64,000 nt of DNA from Owenia fusiformis (lineage: Eukaryota > Annelida > Polychaeta > Sabellida > Oweniidae): positions 29,586,184-29,650,183 of the forward strand of contig CAIIXF020000012.1 of assembly GCA_903813345.2 (NCBI GenBank), given 5' to 3'. Of this stretch, positions 25,701-52,965 are shown in pieces (within the stretch, counting starts at the first letter, position 1; the number at the start of each line of letters is the position of its first letter). The translations under genes were made by a program, and so were the position numbers. The notes under the pieces were generated by a model, which was given only the letters and a program-made list of their open reading frames with translations, searched no databases and was not told the DNA's origin.

Positions 25701-28700
25701 GTTCCAAAATTTGTGAATTTATTTAAAACCAACTTTTAGAGGTCACTCATATCTTCTAACTAGCCACAATTCATACCAATGCATAGCATTCATCCTCCCA
25801 TGTTTTTTGCCCAAAAAATTAAGAAAATCGGTTGATAAACAAGCGAAAAATGAATTTATCAGTGCATGAAAATGGTTCTGAGAAAAATGCATTTCAAAAT
25901 TTTAGTTCTCATAGAAACCAATGGTACTATGATATCTAAAACATAATTTATTCTTCTTTTTAACCTGGTTAGACAATCAACATTGTTTTTTTATGAAAGT
26001 CTAGCATATTTAGAAAAGATTGACATCGAAAAAAAAATTTCAATTTTTTTCAAAGAGTTTTGGTTACCTTAGGGGCGAGGTCAAAATATCAATGTTCATA
26101 TGGAGACGAAAGTAATTTCGTTTGGACAACAACCCCCCCCACCCCCCCTCTAGACGAAAGCTTAGGTCACTTCAAAAAAACATTGATTTTCAGTGACTGT
26201 CAAATGATTTGGAACCCGTGAGTCAAATGAGAGGCATAATCGTATCCTATTTGCCGGGTTATTATTACGGTGAATTAACACACGTTCGCAATTTAACTGC
26301 ATTGAACTCTTCAAAAGGAGGAGGGAAAAGTACGGAATTTATTTGAAAAATGATCGAATTATCGTCTTTATCTACCGATATTTTGGACCTATCACACAAA
26401 TAAGCTCACAAACTATTGAAAACAAGCCTTTTTATCAGAACATAGCGCCAGAAAAAGTGGGTAAGTCCAACCAGAACAACGGCAACGCCAAAGCGTAGCG
26501 AATCCCATCGAACAGAAATGGCTGGCATTTTTACAACCGAATAGCAAATATCATAAAACAACACACCAGAAAGGCCACCATTTTCAAAATGGTTGCTCAC
26601 TAGCCAAGTTGTCATCAGAAGAAATAATATGCTTTTAAGTAGCCACCTCTAAAATTTTTGAAAAATCGCACACGTACTTGTAAAATAACACACATAAAAA
26701 TGGTGGCCATTTTTCAAAATGGCTGACTACTCCCCAAGGTTTTATTAGACAATGTGCCATGCTTAAAGTATTCACATATCAAATATGAACAAAATCGCTC
26801 TACTACTTTTCGAGTTATAGTTAAATATGTTAAAATGGCGGCCATTTTTCAAAATGGCCACCTTCTACCAAAAGTGTCATTAAAAATAGACAGTGTGCCA
26901 TGCTTATAGTATTCATATACCAAATATGAACGAAATCGCTCCACTACTTTTCGAGTTATAGTAAAATACGTTAAAATGGCGGCCATTTTTCAAATCTTTT
27001 TTCAAAATGGCCACCTTCTACCAAAAGTGTCATAGGACAGTGTGCCATGCTTATAGTATTCACATACCAAATATGAACAAAATCGCTCCACTACTTTTTG
27101 AGTTATAGTAAAATATGTTAAAATGGCTGCATTTTTCAAATCTTTTTTCAAAATGGCCGCCTTCTACCCAAAGTGTCATAGGACAGTGTGCCATGCTTAT
27201 AGTATTCACATACCAAATATGAACAAAATCGCTCCACTACTTTTTGAGTTATAGTAAAATATGTTAAAATGGCTGCATTTTTCAATTTTTTTTTCAAAAT
27301 GGCCGCCTTTTACCCAAAGTGTCATAGGACAGTGTGCCATGCTTATAGTATTCACATACCAAATATGAACTAAATCGCTCCACTATTTTTTGAGTTACAG
27401 CAAAAATCGTAAAATGACGAGTAAAGGCCACCATTTTTCAAGATGGCTGCCATGTGCTTCTTTAATATCTACATTTGTAGCATTATTAATGTCCTTTTTA
27501 CATTTAAAACATATTGCTATTACAGTTTTACATATAACACCTAAATTACTGTAAAATCGGCACTAAAATGGCCGCCATTTTGAAATGAGCGGCCATTTTG
27601 AAAATCGGCTTTCGAGCAGAACTTCTACCCATAGGGTATATGTGTACAAAATATGAACAAAATCGGGCCAACGGTATTTGAGTTATTGCCCGGACGGACG
27701 GACGGACGTACGTACGGACGGACGGAGGCATTCCCTATATCCCTCCGAACTTTGTTCGATGGGATAATTATTTTTTGTATATCAGATCCGAATTATCGAT
27801 GTTTTTTTGGTCAACGAAAGTGCCCAAAAACCCCCTCCCCCCTCGCGAAAGTACTTTCGTCTCCATATGAACATCGATATTTTGACCCCGCCCCTTAGTG
27901 ACATCACTAATGTTTCAAAATATTTTTGATATGCTAAAACATTGAAGTGGCCCATTAAATATGGCATTTTATTATTGAAATAGTGTGTCCTTTGTTCAAT
28001 CTTTGCATTGGTGTTAAAAAGATAATCTTTTTTGAAATGCATTAAGAAATATTTGATGATTAAGAAATTTCAACTTTTTTTGAAAAATGGCAGGAAATTT
28101 GAATATTTGAGAAATGAAATGCTCACAATTTAAAAAAAAACAAACTTTAAACTAAGATCTGTCTTACATATGATTACGAGTTGGTGGTCAAAAATTCGGG
28201 ATCATTTATCACACAAATGTAAATAAATGAAACTTGAATATACTCACACATCTTTCTGTTCTTTAGCACCACGACACAACCCAGGAATGTGACCACTTGC
28301 CACTCATTCTGCAAAAACACCATACTGAATATGTTAATGTTACTTCTCGGTAATTTTTAAGATAATGCCTAGCAGCCTCTGAACACATTTTCTGACTTCA
28401 ACTGCATAGGCATCCATAGGGGGTGCACTTTTTAGCCAATCCCTGGGGATTTCATAAATGGAGCTGAGCAGGAGATTAAGAGAAAGAACTTTGAGTGCAA
28501 GCTATGGTTGGAGACTGTTTTTTGTTTTTTTAAATGTAAATGTAGACACATACATGTACATGTACCTCTAGGAAAAATCCCAGGGACGCCCCTACACTTA
28601 TCAACATGCAGGTGTTAAGAGAGCATACATGAAATTTTTATATATCGCACCATGATACTTTGACTGCTTTTATAGGTTTAGATTGATTGACTCGTGAAAA

Positions 28701-29827
28701 GATGATTTGGACGTTACATCGATCTCAATCCATACATACATATCATTATCTGGGGGAGTTATTCTCTTGCTAAATCTATTGTGTTGGAGATCTTGTAGAC
28801 TTTGCCAGATGAGGTTATAGATCCCGGCCAGATTCTTTTGTAGTAGGATCAGTAGCTCAATAAATATTCATCCTGAATTATTCTTACTGCAAAACAATCT
28901 GGCCAACATCTATGGATGAGGTATAGATCCTGGGAACTTACCTTCTTCTTAGGCCACTGTATCGCGGCCTTCCTCCAAAGATAAATTCCTGCATGAACAA
29001 CTGGTCATGTCATAATAATAAAATTTGAAATCATATGTCCGCCATTTTTCCACATCACAATTTGAATTGAGAGTTTTGGTCTTATTATCTCACCAAAAAT
29101 TCCAAAACACACATGAAGTGATCAGTGTACTAGTTCACATTTTCTGGATCGCTAACTTAGAATTTACAGCCAGTTACTAATGTCAGACATTAACGACATT
29201 TTGTCCAGTTTTCCAATATCGTCATTTTTCTTGGAGCCATTTTGTTTTAATTTTAGACAAAATCCTGATGAAATCCTGTCATATCTCATCAAGGAGCCGA
29301 GCCGGTTCCGTTTTAATTAATTAATGATTAATTATCTGGTAATTGGCATTGGCTAGAGACTTGAGTAACTGGGAACAGTTCTGTATGAAAAGAGATCATA
29401 GAACTCGACTCCATTTTTTATACATGTTCTCGGGGCCTATGAAAGGGTTTATAAGGTCAGAACTCACCTTGTAACTATCGCTAGAAAGAAAAGTTGGTAT
29501 ATAAAGGGGGGAGGGGGGGGAGTCGGAGTTAGAGTTTGGACCAATCTTAGCCTAGATCTAAGAATAAAAATAGCCATGAAAAGCTCAGGCCACCAATTTT
29601 GAAAACCAAATACTTACGTATTCTAATTCACAAGATGTAAATAACCAGCTACAGATCCATGGAGTAGATTTCAAACATACAAACAGAACACTTAATATGA
29701 TGTTTACGACGAAATGGGGATGTAAAAAAGGTTTTATTTGATCTACAAATTTCGGGAGTCCCAGTGCCATTTTGAACCGGAAGTGGATGTCTTGGTGATG
29801 AAAAACGTCATATCTAAGTTTATTCAT
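13727..29827 (-). CDS. TMX2: thioredoxin-related transmembrane protein 2
   Basis: ER-membrane, thioredoxin-fold protein. Eight coding exons join in phase: 29827-29618, 28308-28248, 23296-23183, 22303-22227, 21610-21504, 20612-20547, 20096-19964, 13855-13727 (897 nt, 298 aa; human is about 296). Residues CELEYNEWQVVTFLGCVVVL.KNRK align without a gap to the human [20 protein letters not shown].KNRR region; later come DKRVTWVIEWYAAWSPPC, LRFGKIDASRYEAVAKR, PSCVVYQGGKE and ENVIRDLGLNELYNQ. The redox motif is WSPPC, lacking the first cysteine as the human SNDC does. The second Met (29768-29770, MALGLPKF) may be the real start. The tail ends DKQKTE, without the human KKxK-type ER signal. The last intron contains an opposite-strand gene. 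Confidence 0.95.
13938..14065 (+). mobile_element. diverged GTCACCAC MITE in TMX2 intron
   Basis: Shows the family order: atatcaccacctgtcatttg, ttacagtcaacgaccgctgg, gatgccaaccacc, gtcacaaaaatgttgggg, aacaatatgacac. Right end degenerate. Confidence 0.55.
14548..16497 (+). CDS. secreted GH128-like glycoside hydrolase (Glyco_hydro_cc), MITE in coding exon
   Basis: Probable secreted beta-glucan-type hydrolase of the Asl1-like catalytic-core family. Model: 14548-14681, 15179-15313, 15627-15679, 15974-16497 (846 nt, 281 aa). Signal peptide MIILLLFVFGLIAPESAG; then WWYDWSL, PMAWGWYPN, GFNEPNHKDQSNMTP (acid/base Glu111), YIATHHYSC and IWLTEFGC (nucleophile Glu209), as expected of clan GH-A folds. 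Exon 3 is split by a 331-bp MITE at 15635-15965. Without it the exon reads VVLGFNEP straight from exon 2, so the insertion is recent. With it, a CAGGTCAGA donor inside the MITE (intron from 15680) and GTTTTAG at its right edge (exon from 15974) give an in-frame product with 16 MITE-derived codons; otherwise the allele is broken. The gene lies antisense within the last TMX2 intron. AATAAA at 16888-16893 may be its poly(A) signal. Confidence 0.78.
14891..15008. mobile_element. 118-bp hAT-like MITE, 5-bp target duplication
   Basis: Ends CAGGCACATAGCCAGC and GCTGGCTATGGGGCTG are inverted repeats. ATATG directly abuts both ends (14886-14890 and 15009-15013). Internal caccattctgagcattttt matches the family at 33632-33839 in reverse. 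Lies in intron 1 of the glycoside hydrolase. Confidence 0.75.
15635..15965. mobile_element. 331-bp hAT-like MITE inserted in GH128 exon 3
   Basis: Left end CAGGGGCGGATCCAGG, right end (inward) CACTGGCGGATTAGG. GGTTT flanks both sides (15630-15634 and 15966-15970), a perfect 5-bp target duplication. Interior is made of gggcccaaa/tttgggccc blocks and ends in a long C tract. Removing the element plus one GGTTT copy gives a continuous coding exon. It supplies a CAGGTCAGA donor (after 15679) and a CTAAT branch-like site about 18 nt before the GTTTTAG acceptor. Confidence 0.88.
17160..19690 (+). repeat. about 150-bp satellite array with GGTCA motifs, ending in GTCACCAC hairpins
   Basis: About 15 imperfect units of roughly 130-190 bp (gtcaatttgaagcaagttgaaa, gacctttttgacctt, gagaaggtcattgaaggtca, aatgtcaaatctaaagtcag, atttgaatttctgagaacatg, tagatgattttgaaaaaaa). 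A higher-order duplication of about 607 bp is visible (18474-19081 and 19082-19690); each block ends with gacgccggacgccaaccgcc, an acggagaccataacaatatg block and the hairpin GTCACCACTTTTGGTGGTGAC or a one-base variant. The array starts next to aacaaggcattaacat/gtcaccacct at 17148-17175, so it appears to be a GTCACCAC MITE with an internally expanded tandem repeat. In the last TMX2 intron. Confidence 0.9.
19691..19925 (+). mobile_element. two GTCACCAC MITE copies
   Basis: Copy 1 at about 19695-19812 is complete: aacaaggcattaacatcc, AATGTCACCACCTGCCATTT, core, gacaatatgtcatcacttctgatggtgacataa. Copy 2 from 19815 to about 19916 starts with aacaaggcattc and lacks the right hairpin. The flanking aacaaggcatt word travels with the element. 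Confidence 0.75.
20091..20432 (-). repeat. exon-edge tandem array at the acceptor of TMX2 exon 7
   Basis: Six copies of a segment made of the last 15 or so intron bases (TATATATTTCAG in gene sense) and the first 40 bases of the exon starting GTATGGGGTAAA. Acceptor copies lie near plus positions 20097, 20150, 20199, 20258, 20317 and 20376; full spacing is 59 bp, two units are shortened. The innermost copy belongs to the intact exon 20096-19964. A decayed partial copy ends at about 20432. Confidence 0.9.
21163..21243. repeat. short tandem repeat, aatcagatattggcact
   Basis: Four copies of a 20-bp unit aatcagatattggcacT(a/t/g)gt in a TMX2 intron. Confidence 0.9.
21643..21985. mobile_element. TTAA-flanked MITE
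   Basis: TTAAAGGTGCAGCAATTAG at the left and CTTGTTGCCCCTTTAA at the right form inverted ends inside a TTAA target, as in piggyBac- or Kolobok-like MITEs. The element begins about 33 bp upstream of the acceptor of TMX2 exon 5 (21610). Confidence 0.7.
22375..22524 (-). mobile_element. MITE copy, AACAACAGGCAAAATTAATGG family
   Basis: Shares, in reverse orientation, about 150 bp with 45888-46040: aaaacaacaggcaaaattaa, cataaatttaacatggaaaa, gattttgtgaaaacaaccag, ctgatgctaatgaaacccct. The right end here is ATGAAACCCCTG; at 45.9 kb the ends are CAGGGGTTTCAT and ATGAAAACCCTG, which resembles hAT termini. Confidence 0.7.
23337..25396. mobile_element. 2.06-kb hAT-like element with G-rich internal tandem units
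   Basis: Ends CAGGCCCGTAAGAC and, inward from the right, CAGGGCCGTCAGATGG. TAGGT directly abuts both ends (23332-23336 and 25397-25401), a 5-bp target duplication. The interior is five or six copies of a 290-470-bp unit: ttttgtggggggtgtgaggg, ccactccccctagaaaattt, gctatttggtgctttctggg, then an A/T tract and a long G run (up to about 22 consecutive G near 23444-23464). Open frames inside are low-complexity. The element starts 40 bp upstream of the acceptor of TMX2 exon 3 (23296). Confidence 0.8.
25578..28150. mobile_element. composite inverted-repeat element with 150-bp tandem units and a CGGA microsatellite
   Basis: Positions 26075-26125 (ggcgaggtcaaaatatcaat ... gagacgaaagtaatttcg) recur inverted at about 27845-27895. 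Inside, about 26640-27420, are six or so units of about 110-150 bp containing aaaatggcggccatttttca, gtgtgccatgcttatagtat, caaatatgaacaaaatcgct and ccactactttttgagttata. Then come a ggacggacgg run (27692-27725) and the end ccctccgaactttgttcgat, homologous to the element at 11301-11971. Outer boundaries uncertain; TTAAAGGCCCCATGTAAAG at 25578 may be one end. Confidence 0.55.
28309..29617. other. first intron of TMX2
   Basis: Unique-looking intron sequence. A short stretch at 28942-28988 has both splice signals but breaks the frame and the protein alignment (see rejected items). A G-rich run lies near 29507-29522. Confidence 0.6.
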
Positions 29828-31018
29828 AAATAGACTTGAATACTATTTCAAAAGAACTTTTCATGAGTCTAATAAAGGTTTTTATTATTAAAAATTATTT
29901 GATAAATATTTTTGAATATATATTGTTTCAAAGTCATTGATATTTTGATTATTAAAATAAGTGGTACGATTGCACTCATTGACCCCAAAAAATCCATGTG
30001 GAAAATATTCGCAAACTTGCACAATTTAATAGAATACGCTTCATTGTGAGTATAAGTTACCTTAAATAATATTGAGATATCTTTAGAATTGTATACGTTT
30101 CGTTATGAAGTTTAAATATTTGCTCTAACATGGATACAACTTACCTAAATATCAAGCCTTTTATTTTATTTTCATAAATCAAAAATTATTCTCAGTTTGG
30201 AAATTGATGATTGATGGGAGCCACTCTGCCATACTAAAGTATGTTTAGTATACCTACTGCCTAATGAGTATTTTCCTGTAAAGTCAGCCCAACATCAGTT
30301 CACTCACTAATCAAATTATAGCCCTTTTTTCTGACCATTTTTAATTTCCGTAAGTTGCTGGCCCCAGATCGAGTTGACAGCCATATTGTACCACCCAATT
30401 ATTGATACAGCCATTATCACATAGTGGAGTCAGAGTTTATGCTTACATTGAGATTCATAATTCCGAAAACAAATCTGGCAACAGTATATGAAAAAATAGA
30501 AACATGTACAAGGCTTACTTTTGTATATTTCAGATACCATCTCCCGTTTGCATGCAATTTAGTTTTGCGCTTTTCCCGACTGTGGTAAAATCGCGAAAAA
30601 TTATCGTCACGACATTGGCAGGAGATTTGATCTGTTTGTTATAACCTCTGGTGCATTTCATTTTGTGCAAAACTTTTGTCTCGTGTTATTGGTCAATAAA
30701 TATGATACTAGCATGGGCTTTCAAGACAACATTGGCTTGTTCGATCAAGTAAACCAAAACTGGGATGTAATTACTATTCATAAGGTAACTTGGGTTACAG
30801 AGCTTGAGGATTCAGACAATATTGAAATTTAAACCTGTGAATATAGCTGCAATAGCTGCAAATAAGTAATTCGCAAAATTAAACCTCGCAAAATTAACCG
30901 AGAGTATAATAGTTTATAGGTATAATAGGCAGCAAAGATGTGGCTCTCTGAATTTTCTCTTTTGCATATTTCTAGGATATTGATTTATTGTTAACAATTC
31001 TTATATGATTTCAGGTGA
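29828..31018. promoter_or_regulatory. divergent intergenic interval between TMX2 and DNAJC24
   Basis: 1.2 kb separating a minus-strand and a plus-strand gene start, so promoters for both are expected here. No TATA box or strong factor cluster stands out. TATATGATTTCAG ends at 31014, four bases before the DNAJC24 ATG, and looks like a splice acceptor, implying an upstream untranslated exon or a trans-splice site. Confidence 0.5.
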
Positions 31019-31447
31019 ATGGAAAATTTCTACTCAATATTAGAGTGTAAGCAAGAAGACCCCTTAGAAGTGTTAAAAACAAACTACCAGCAACTTGTTC
31101 TGAAGTATCACCCTGATAAATATTCATCAGACCTCACTGACTCTGAGAGAAATGAGAAACTGAATATTTATATCGCAATAGACAAAGCTTGGAAAGTGTT
31201 AAGTGATCCAGAGAAAAGAAGTGAATTTGACGCTAAATGGACTGAACGAAATTTGGCCCAAGAGTTTCCTATTCATGACACTTTGACACTCGACGATTTT
31301 GAAGAACAAGAGGATTTTCTTGTTTATCCCTGTCGCTGTGGTGGAGATTACATTCTCACTGAAACTGACATTGAATTTCAAGTTGATGTTGTATGTTGCG
31401 AGTCCTGTACATTAGCAGTAAAAGTTCTATACACAAATAAAGACTAG
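31019..31447 (+). CDS. DNAJC24: DPH4 / DnaJ homolog subfamily C member 24
   Basis: J-domain protein of diphthamide biosynthesis; the family donates electrons and stimulates Hsp70 for modification of elongation factor 2. Complete 142-aa single-exon ORF (human about 149). J domain at residues 3-72 with the HPD triad at 31-33 and the KAWKVLSDPEKRSEFD helix. A CSL/DPH-type zinc-binding domain follows: Cys105 and Cys107 in YPCRCGGDY, Cys127 and Cys130 in CCESC, all present. The ATG is preceded within four bases by a TTTCAG acceptor-like site. The stop (31445-31447) is only 18 nt before the PNO1 ATG on the same strand. The vertebrate gene has introns; this one has none in its coding region. Confidence 0.97.
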   Translation: MENFYSILECKQEDPLEVLKTNYQQLVLKYHPDKYSSDLTDSERNEKLNIYIAIDKAWKVLSDPEKRSEFDAKWTERNLAQEFPIHDTLTLDDFEEQEDFLVYPCRCGGDYILTETDIEFQVDVVCCESCTLAVKVLYTNKD

Positions 31448-31465
31448 GCAGTTTGATTAAACAAT

Positions 31466-32260
31466 ATGGATACTGAAGACGCAAAAACATTGCCAAAGAC
31501 TGATGAGGAGTTTGTCCCCGCAAAGTCCAAGAAATCACGTAAAAGGAAACTGCCCAAAAATGATGTTACTATGGAGACCGAAGTTGCTTCTTCTACATCA
31601 TCAGAAACTGTTGCTAAGGAAGCTTCAGTGGCCATCACTATGGAAACAGATGAAGTTCCTGCGAAGCGTCCCAATTTTCCTGCTATCAGCGGTGACAAAT
31701 TAATGGGTGGTGGGAAAGCTGAAACACGGAAGGTTCCCGTTCCTAAAAATCGCTACACACCTTTGAAGGACAATTGGATGAAAATCTTCACACCAGTGGT
31801 TGAACATTTGAAGCTTCAGATTCGATTCAACTTGAAATCACGAAATGTTGAAATCAAAATGTGTAAAGACACTAAAGAGGTCAGTGCTTTACAGAAAGCG
31901 GCTGATTTCGTCCAGGCCTTTTGCTTGGGATTTGAAGTTGATGATGCTCTGGCATTGGTCCGTCTTGATGACCTTTACCTGGAGTCGTTTCAGGTTACTG
32001 ACGTCAAGCCTCTCAAAGGAGACCATCTTGCTCGAGCCATTGGTAGGATCGCAGGAAAAAGTGGCAAAACCAGATTCACTATTGAGAATGTAACAAAGAC
32101 TCGTATCATATTAGCCGATCAGAAAGTTCACATTTTGGGGTCATTTCAGAATATCAAGATCGCACGTACGGCAATTTGTAATTTAATTTTGGGTAGTCCT
32201 CCATCTAAGGTTTATGGTACAATGAGAGCTATTGCATCTAGGTCAGCAGAGAGATTTTGA
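31466..32260 (+). CDS. PNO1: RNA-binding protein PNO1 (partner of NOB1)
   Basis: Nucleolar/cytoplasmic 40S ribosome assembly factor that binds pre-18S rRNA and positions the NOB1 endonuclease. Complete 264-aa ORF in one exon (human 252). The first 75 residues are a charged Ser/Thr/Lys-rich leader, poorly conserved; from [20 protein letters not shown] on, the match to animal PNO1 is near-continuous: [50 protein letters not shown], the KH GxxG-type GKSG near residues 196-199, [35 protein letters not shown] and SKVYG...IASRSAERF. Starts 18 nt after the DNAJC24 stop, with no room for a promoter or a conventional intron between them. Both ORFs are intronless while the flanking genes have 8 and 19 coding exons. 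Confidence 0.98.
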   Translation: MDTEDAKTLPKTDEEFVPAKSKKSRKRKLPKNDVTMETEVASSTSSETVAKEASVAITMETDEVPAKRPNFPAISGDKLMGGGKAETRKVPVPKNRYTPLKDNWMKIFTPVVEHLKLQIRFNLKSRNVEIKMCKDTKEVSALQKAADFVQAFCLGFEVDDALALVRLDDLYLESFQVTDVKPLKGDHLARAIGRIAGKSGKTRFTIENVTKTRIILADQKVHILGSFQNIKIARTAICNLILGSPPSKVYGTMRAIASRSAERF

Positions 32261-33631
32261 GAAACTGTAACCAGACTTTAAGTTTATTTAGAATGCATTA
32301 ATATTGCATTGTTTCTTCCATTCATTACTCCAATTCAGACCACTGTCTTCCTCCATGATTTTTATGTCACTAGAAGTGTTGACATATTGTTAGTCTCCAA
32401 CTTTTTGTGGACAGTGTTCGGCGTCTGTAACAAAAGGTGTCTTTAACGGCAGGTGGTGACATTTTGGATGTTAATTGCCTTGTTCTGTTGAAGCTTTATT
32501 CTTATGAAATTCCCAATCAACTAACCATATCCCTAATCTCAGCTACTAGGCCTATACTGTACTAGGCCTATACTGTAGCTTCAGAGGAGCACATTAATAT
32601 ACTCTGTATACCAAACTGTGTCAGTAAATAATAGATTATAATGGGTATCATGATAAAAAGTATATTTTGTGAAAATAAATATAAATGAAATAAATACTAA
32701 CTATTTAAATGTTTTTATTAACTTCAGTATAAATTCAATTTACCAGCCAGTGATCTCCCCAGCATTAAAGCAAGTGGGCACAGCACCTGTCCTACCTGAG
32801 ATTTTAAAGATAGGCTTGCACTCACCTGAAAATCCATTTGCACCCACTTGAAAATGAGAAAAATTGGAAGAGTTTATTTCCCATTTCAGACTGGATCAAC
32901 ATTGTGCAGTTGTGCTTAATAATAGTCGCTGAGTAAAATTATTTGTAGCAGATCATATGTGAACCTAAAGTACCATTTATGCAATTGACAGAAATAATTA
33001 TGCTGTAAAACCTATCACAGTCACATTTGCTCCAATTTTCAATCAAGTCCCTGGCTGATTGAGTATTTTGTTCCATTACTCATACAATTTTTAACAAAAT
33101 ACTAAATCAGGCAGCGCCAGATTGAAAATCAGAGCAAATGTGACTCAGGCATAAGCTGAACACCACGAGGACTAGCAAAAAATTTGGATTGACAGGGTTC
33201 ACATTTCAAGGCTTTTTAACATAATCTATAATGGCAGATTAGAAAAATGGGACTGAAAAAAGCATTCATACTGTAACTGTATTGGGAGTGGTTCTGATTA
33301 GAGGGATGTTTGGATATTCAGGATTTACTTTATAATGTTCTGGGGATTCAGTTTTCAGAGTTGGTCCACCTAAATGTGAACTGATTTACATTCAAGGCTA
33401 TTTTTCATTCCTGAACCATTCTTACTATGTTTTCCTCATAACAAATATAAGGTTGTATTTTTGATTTTAGATTTTATTCATTACTTCATAAAGTAACAAT
33501 TCAATAAATATTAATATACACAACATTTCCTCTCAAAGAAAGGTCCTTATTATATTGTAGAGAGTTATATGAAACCAAGACATTATTTAGCTGGATTTAT
33601 ATGTTGAACTAAAATTTCAAATACTGAAATG
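32261..33631. other. intergenic between PNO1 and VPS53 (tail to tail)
   Basis: 3' UTR of PNO1 followed by repeats. 32365-32478 is a reversed GTCACCAC MITE (atgtcactagaagtgttgac ... ggtggtgacattttggatgt, then ttaattgccttgttct). 33014-33150 is a palindromic MITE (CACAGTCACATTTGCTCC ... GAGCAAATGTGACTCAGGC) related to 13276-13414. AATAAA-rich sequence near 32670-32700 could hold poly(A) signals. Confidence 0.6.
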
Positions 33632-33839
33632 CAGGCCCGTAGCCAGAATTTGGCAAGGGGGGTTCACTTTTTGAAAAATTCCAGAGGGGGTTCACTTGTG
33701 ACAATTTAGATCCAAAAATGGCCAAAATCACTTAAAAAGTGCTCAGAATGGTGAAAAACTGCATGATTTTGAAAGATTTTTGGCCAAGGGGGGGGGGGGG
33801 GGTTCACTTGAACCCATCGAACCCCTGGCTATGGGCCTG
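33632..33839. mobile_element. 208-bp hAT-like MITE with perfect 8-bp target duplication
   Basis: Inverted ends CAGGCCCGTAGCCAG and CTGGCTATGGGCCTG, flanked by CTGAAATG on both sides (33624-33631, 33840-33847). The interior has ggcaaggggggttcactt and a long G run. It sits 53 bp beyond the VPS53 stop codon, so probably in its 3' UTR. Confidence 0.92.
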
Positions 33840-33891
33840 CTGAAATGCATCATTATATTTCAGTTCTTGAGTATTTTCCAAAACATTTAGA

Positions 33892-51529
<17,638 letters not shown>

Positions 51530-52965
51530 CCTTGAACTTGCAGTGTTTTAGCGAACGTGAGTTATTTGTTTTCTACTGTTCGTGTTTTTAGCGTGATTTT
51601 AGTTCTGATACTACTCCACTATTGAATTGCCGATTTCTACTCGCCGTAATGAAACACACTATCAGGTAATCCTAAACGATGCTACATTCACTCCATTAAA
51701 GAGATCGAGTCTCCTAAAAACACAATCAAAGTAACCCCCTGATTTTTTTATGTTATTTGATGTAAAACAATCCTGCACTACTGGTAAAGAGGGGTGATGT
51801 CAACGCGGTAGCCTGACAGTCGCCCCAGGGTATTTCAACATAAAGGGAATTCCTAGGGGGGTACAGGGGCCAACCAGGAAGGTTCAAATTCTATCACTGT
51901 TAAATTATATATCTGCTTTATATGGGCTTATTAGCCTTTTGCAGATTATTGACATAGACATAGTTTATCAACTTACCAATGCTGAGGCTTGAATTAATTC
52001 GTTAACAGTATCAATTTGATGATTGTTCCTAGCCATGATTTCCACTTACATCAATAGAAATTAGAAATAAAATTTAAAAAGCCCGCTCAAATTTGTTCCA
52101 GTCTGATTGGCTTTTTTTCTTCAGTTTGAACAGATCGTTTTGGTTCAGAGGAGCCATATTTATTACTTCTAAGGGGTTAACATATAGATAAATCCCCAAA
52201 AAACATTTTTACAAAGACCCCCCACGAAGTGCGGTTCTTTGCAACTTATTCCGGACATGAACCAGTGGATCGGTCACGTGACCTAAAGACTGCCTTTATT
52301 ACCTTATATGGCAAATTGTCAAGGGAACTACTAAATCGTCATATGACGCGATTACGGATCGATTGTGTTTCCAAGTAATGTCGTCATGTGACGTAGAACG
52401 CATTCATTGCACAGAATTGGTCGAATAGCCGATAGATGTCATTCATTGATTAAACATGACGTCATATTTGAGATCTTAAAGATAAATCTGACGTCATGAC
52501 GTCAGTGCCATAGAAACTGAGATTGTCTTATTTTATTTTGACGTCATTCCAATGTAATGAACCAGTTATATCACCAAAAGTTATCATATTTTGTTTGAAA
52601 TTGGCCGAAAAGTTAAAGGTATGAGGATTCTAATCTCAACGGAATCAAACAGATCTACCTTCAAAGTTACAGAAACCTGAGATGACTAAGATACCATATG
52701 ATTTTAAGTACCTCTACCAGACCGTTGAATATCCTCATTTCACCATTTTGACGCCATTTCTAATGGATTTCAATGGAGTCATGCATGAATTCCTCATGAT
52801 TTTTTCAAAACAAATTGGCCGAAAAGTGTGCATGTGTACATTGCTTAAAACATGTTAAATCAGTAAAGGTTGATGTCTAGTTATAGAAACCTGAGATGAC
52901 TAAGGTGGCAAATCAATATCATTCGCACAGTAAGCGTTCGAAAATGTCTCCATTATAAATCCCAT
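51530..52965. other. upstream region of VPS53
   Basis: The VPS53 promoter is expected just above 51530, but no clear core element is visible. 51910-51965 (ttttgcagattattgacata, gacatag) recurs at 56990-57030, a shared repeat. 52380-52560 contains a cluster of ACGTCA-type motifs (separate entry). No coding region recognised. Confidence 0.5.
52378..52548. promoter_or_regulatory. cluster of CRE-like TGACGTCA motifs
   Basis: tgacgtcat at about 52457, the 18-bp perfect palindrome CTGACGTCATGACGTCAG at about 52489-52506 (two overlapping consensus CRE sites), tgacgtcat near 52540, and a gtcatgtgacgt variant near 52384. CREB/ATF-type binding is inference from motif only; it lies about 0.9-1.0 kb upstream of the VPS53 start. 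Confidence 0.4.

Noticed and set aside
28942-28988. Possible extra 47-nt exon in TMX2 with good CAG acceptor and GTAAGT donor
   Set aside because: It would break the phase between exons 29618 and 28308, which otherwise join phase 0 to phase 0 and align gap-free with the family.
31199-32093. Other frames overlapping DNAJC24 and PNO1
   Set aside because: Shadows of the two real ORFs, which match their families end to end.
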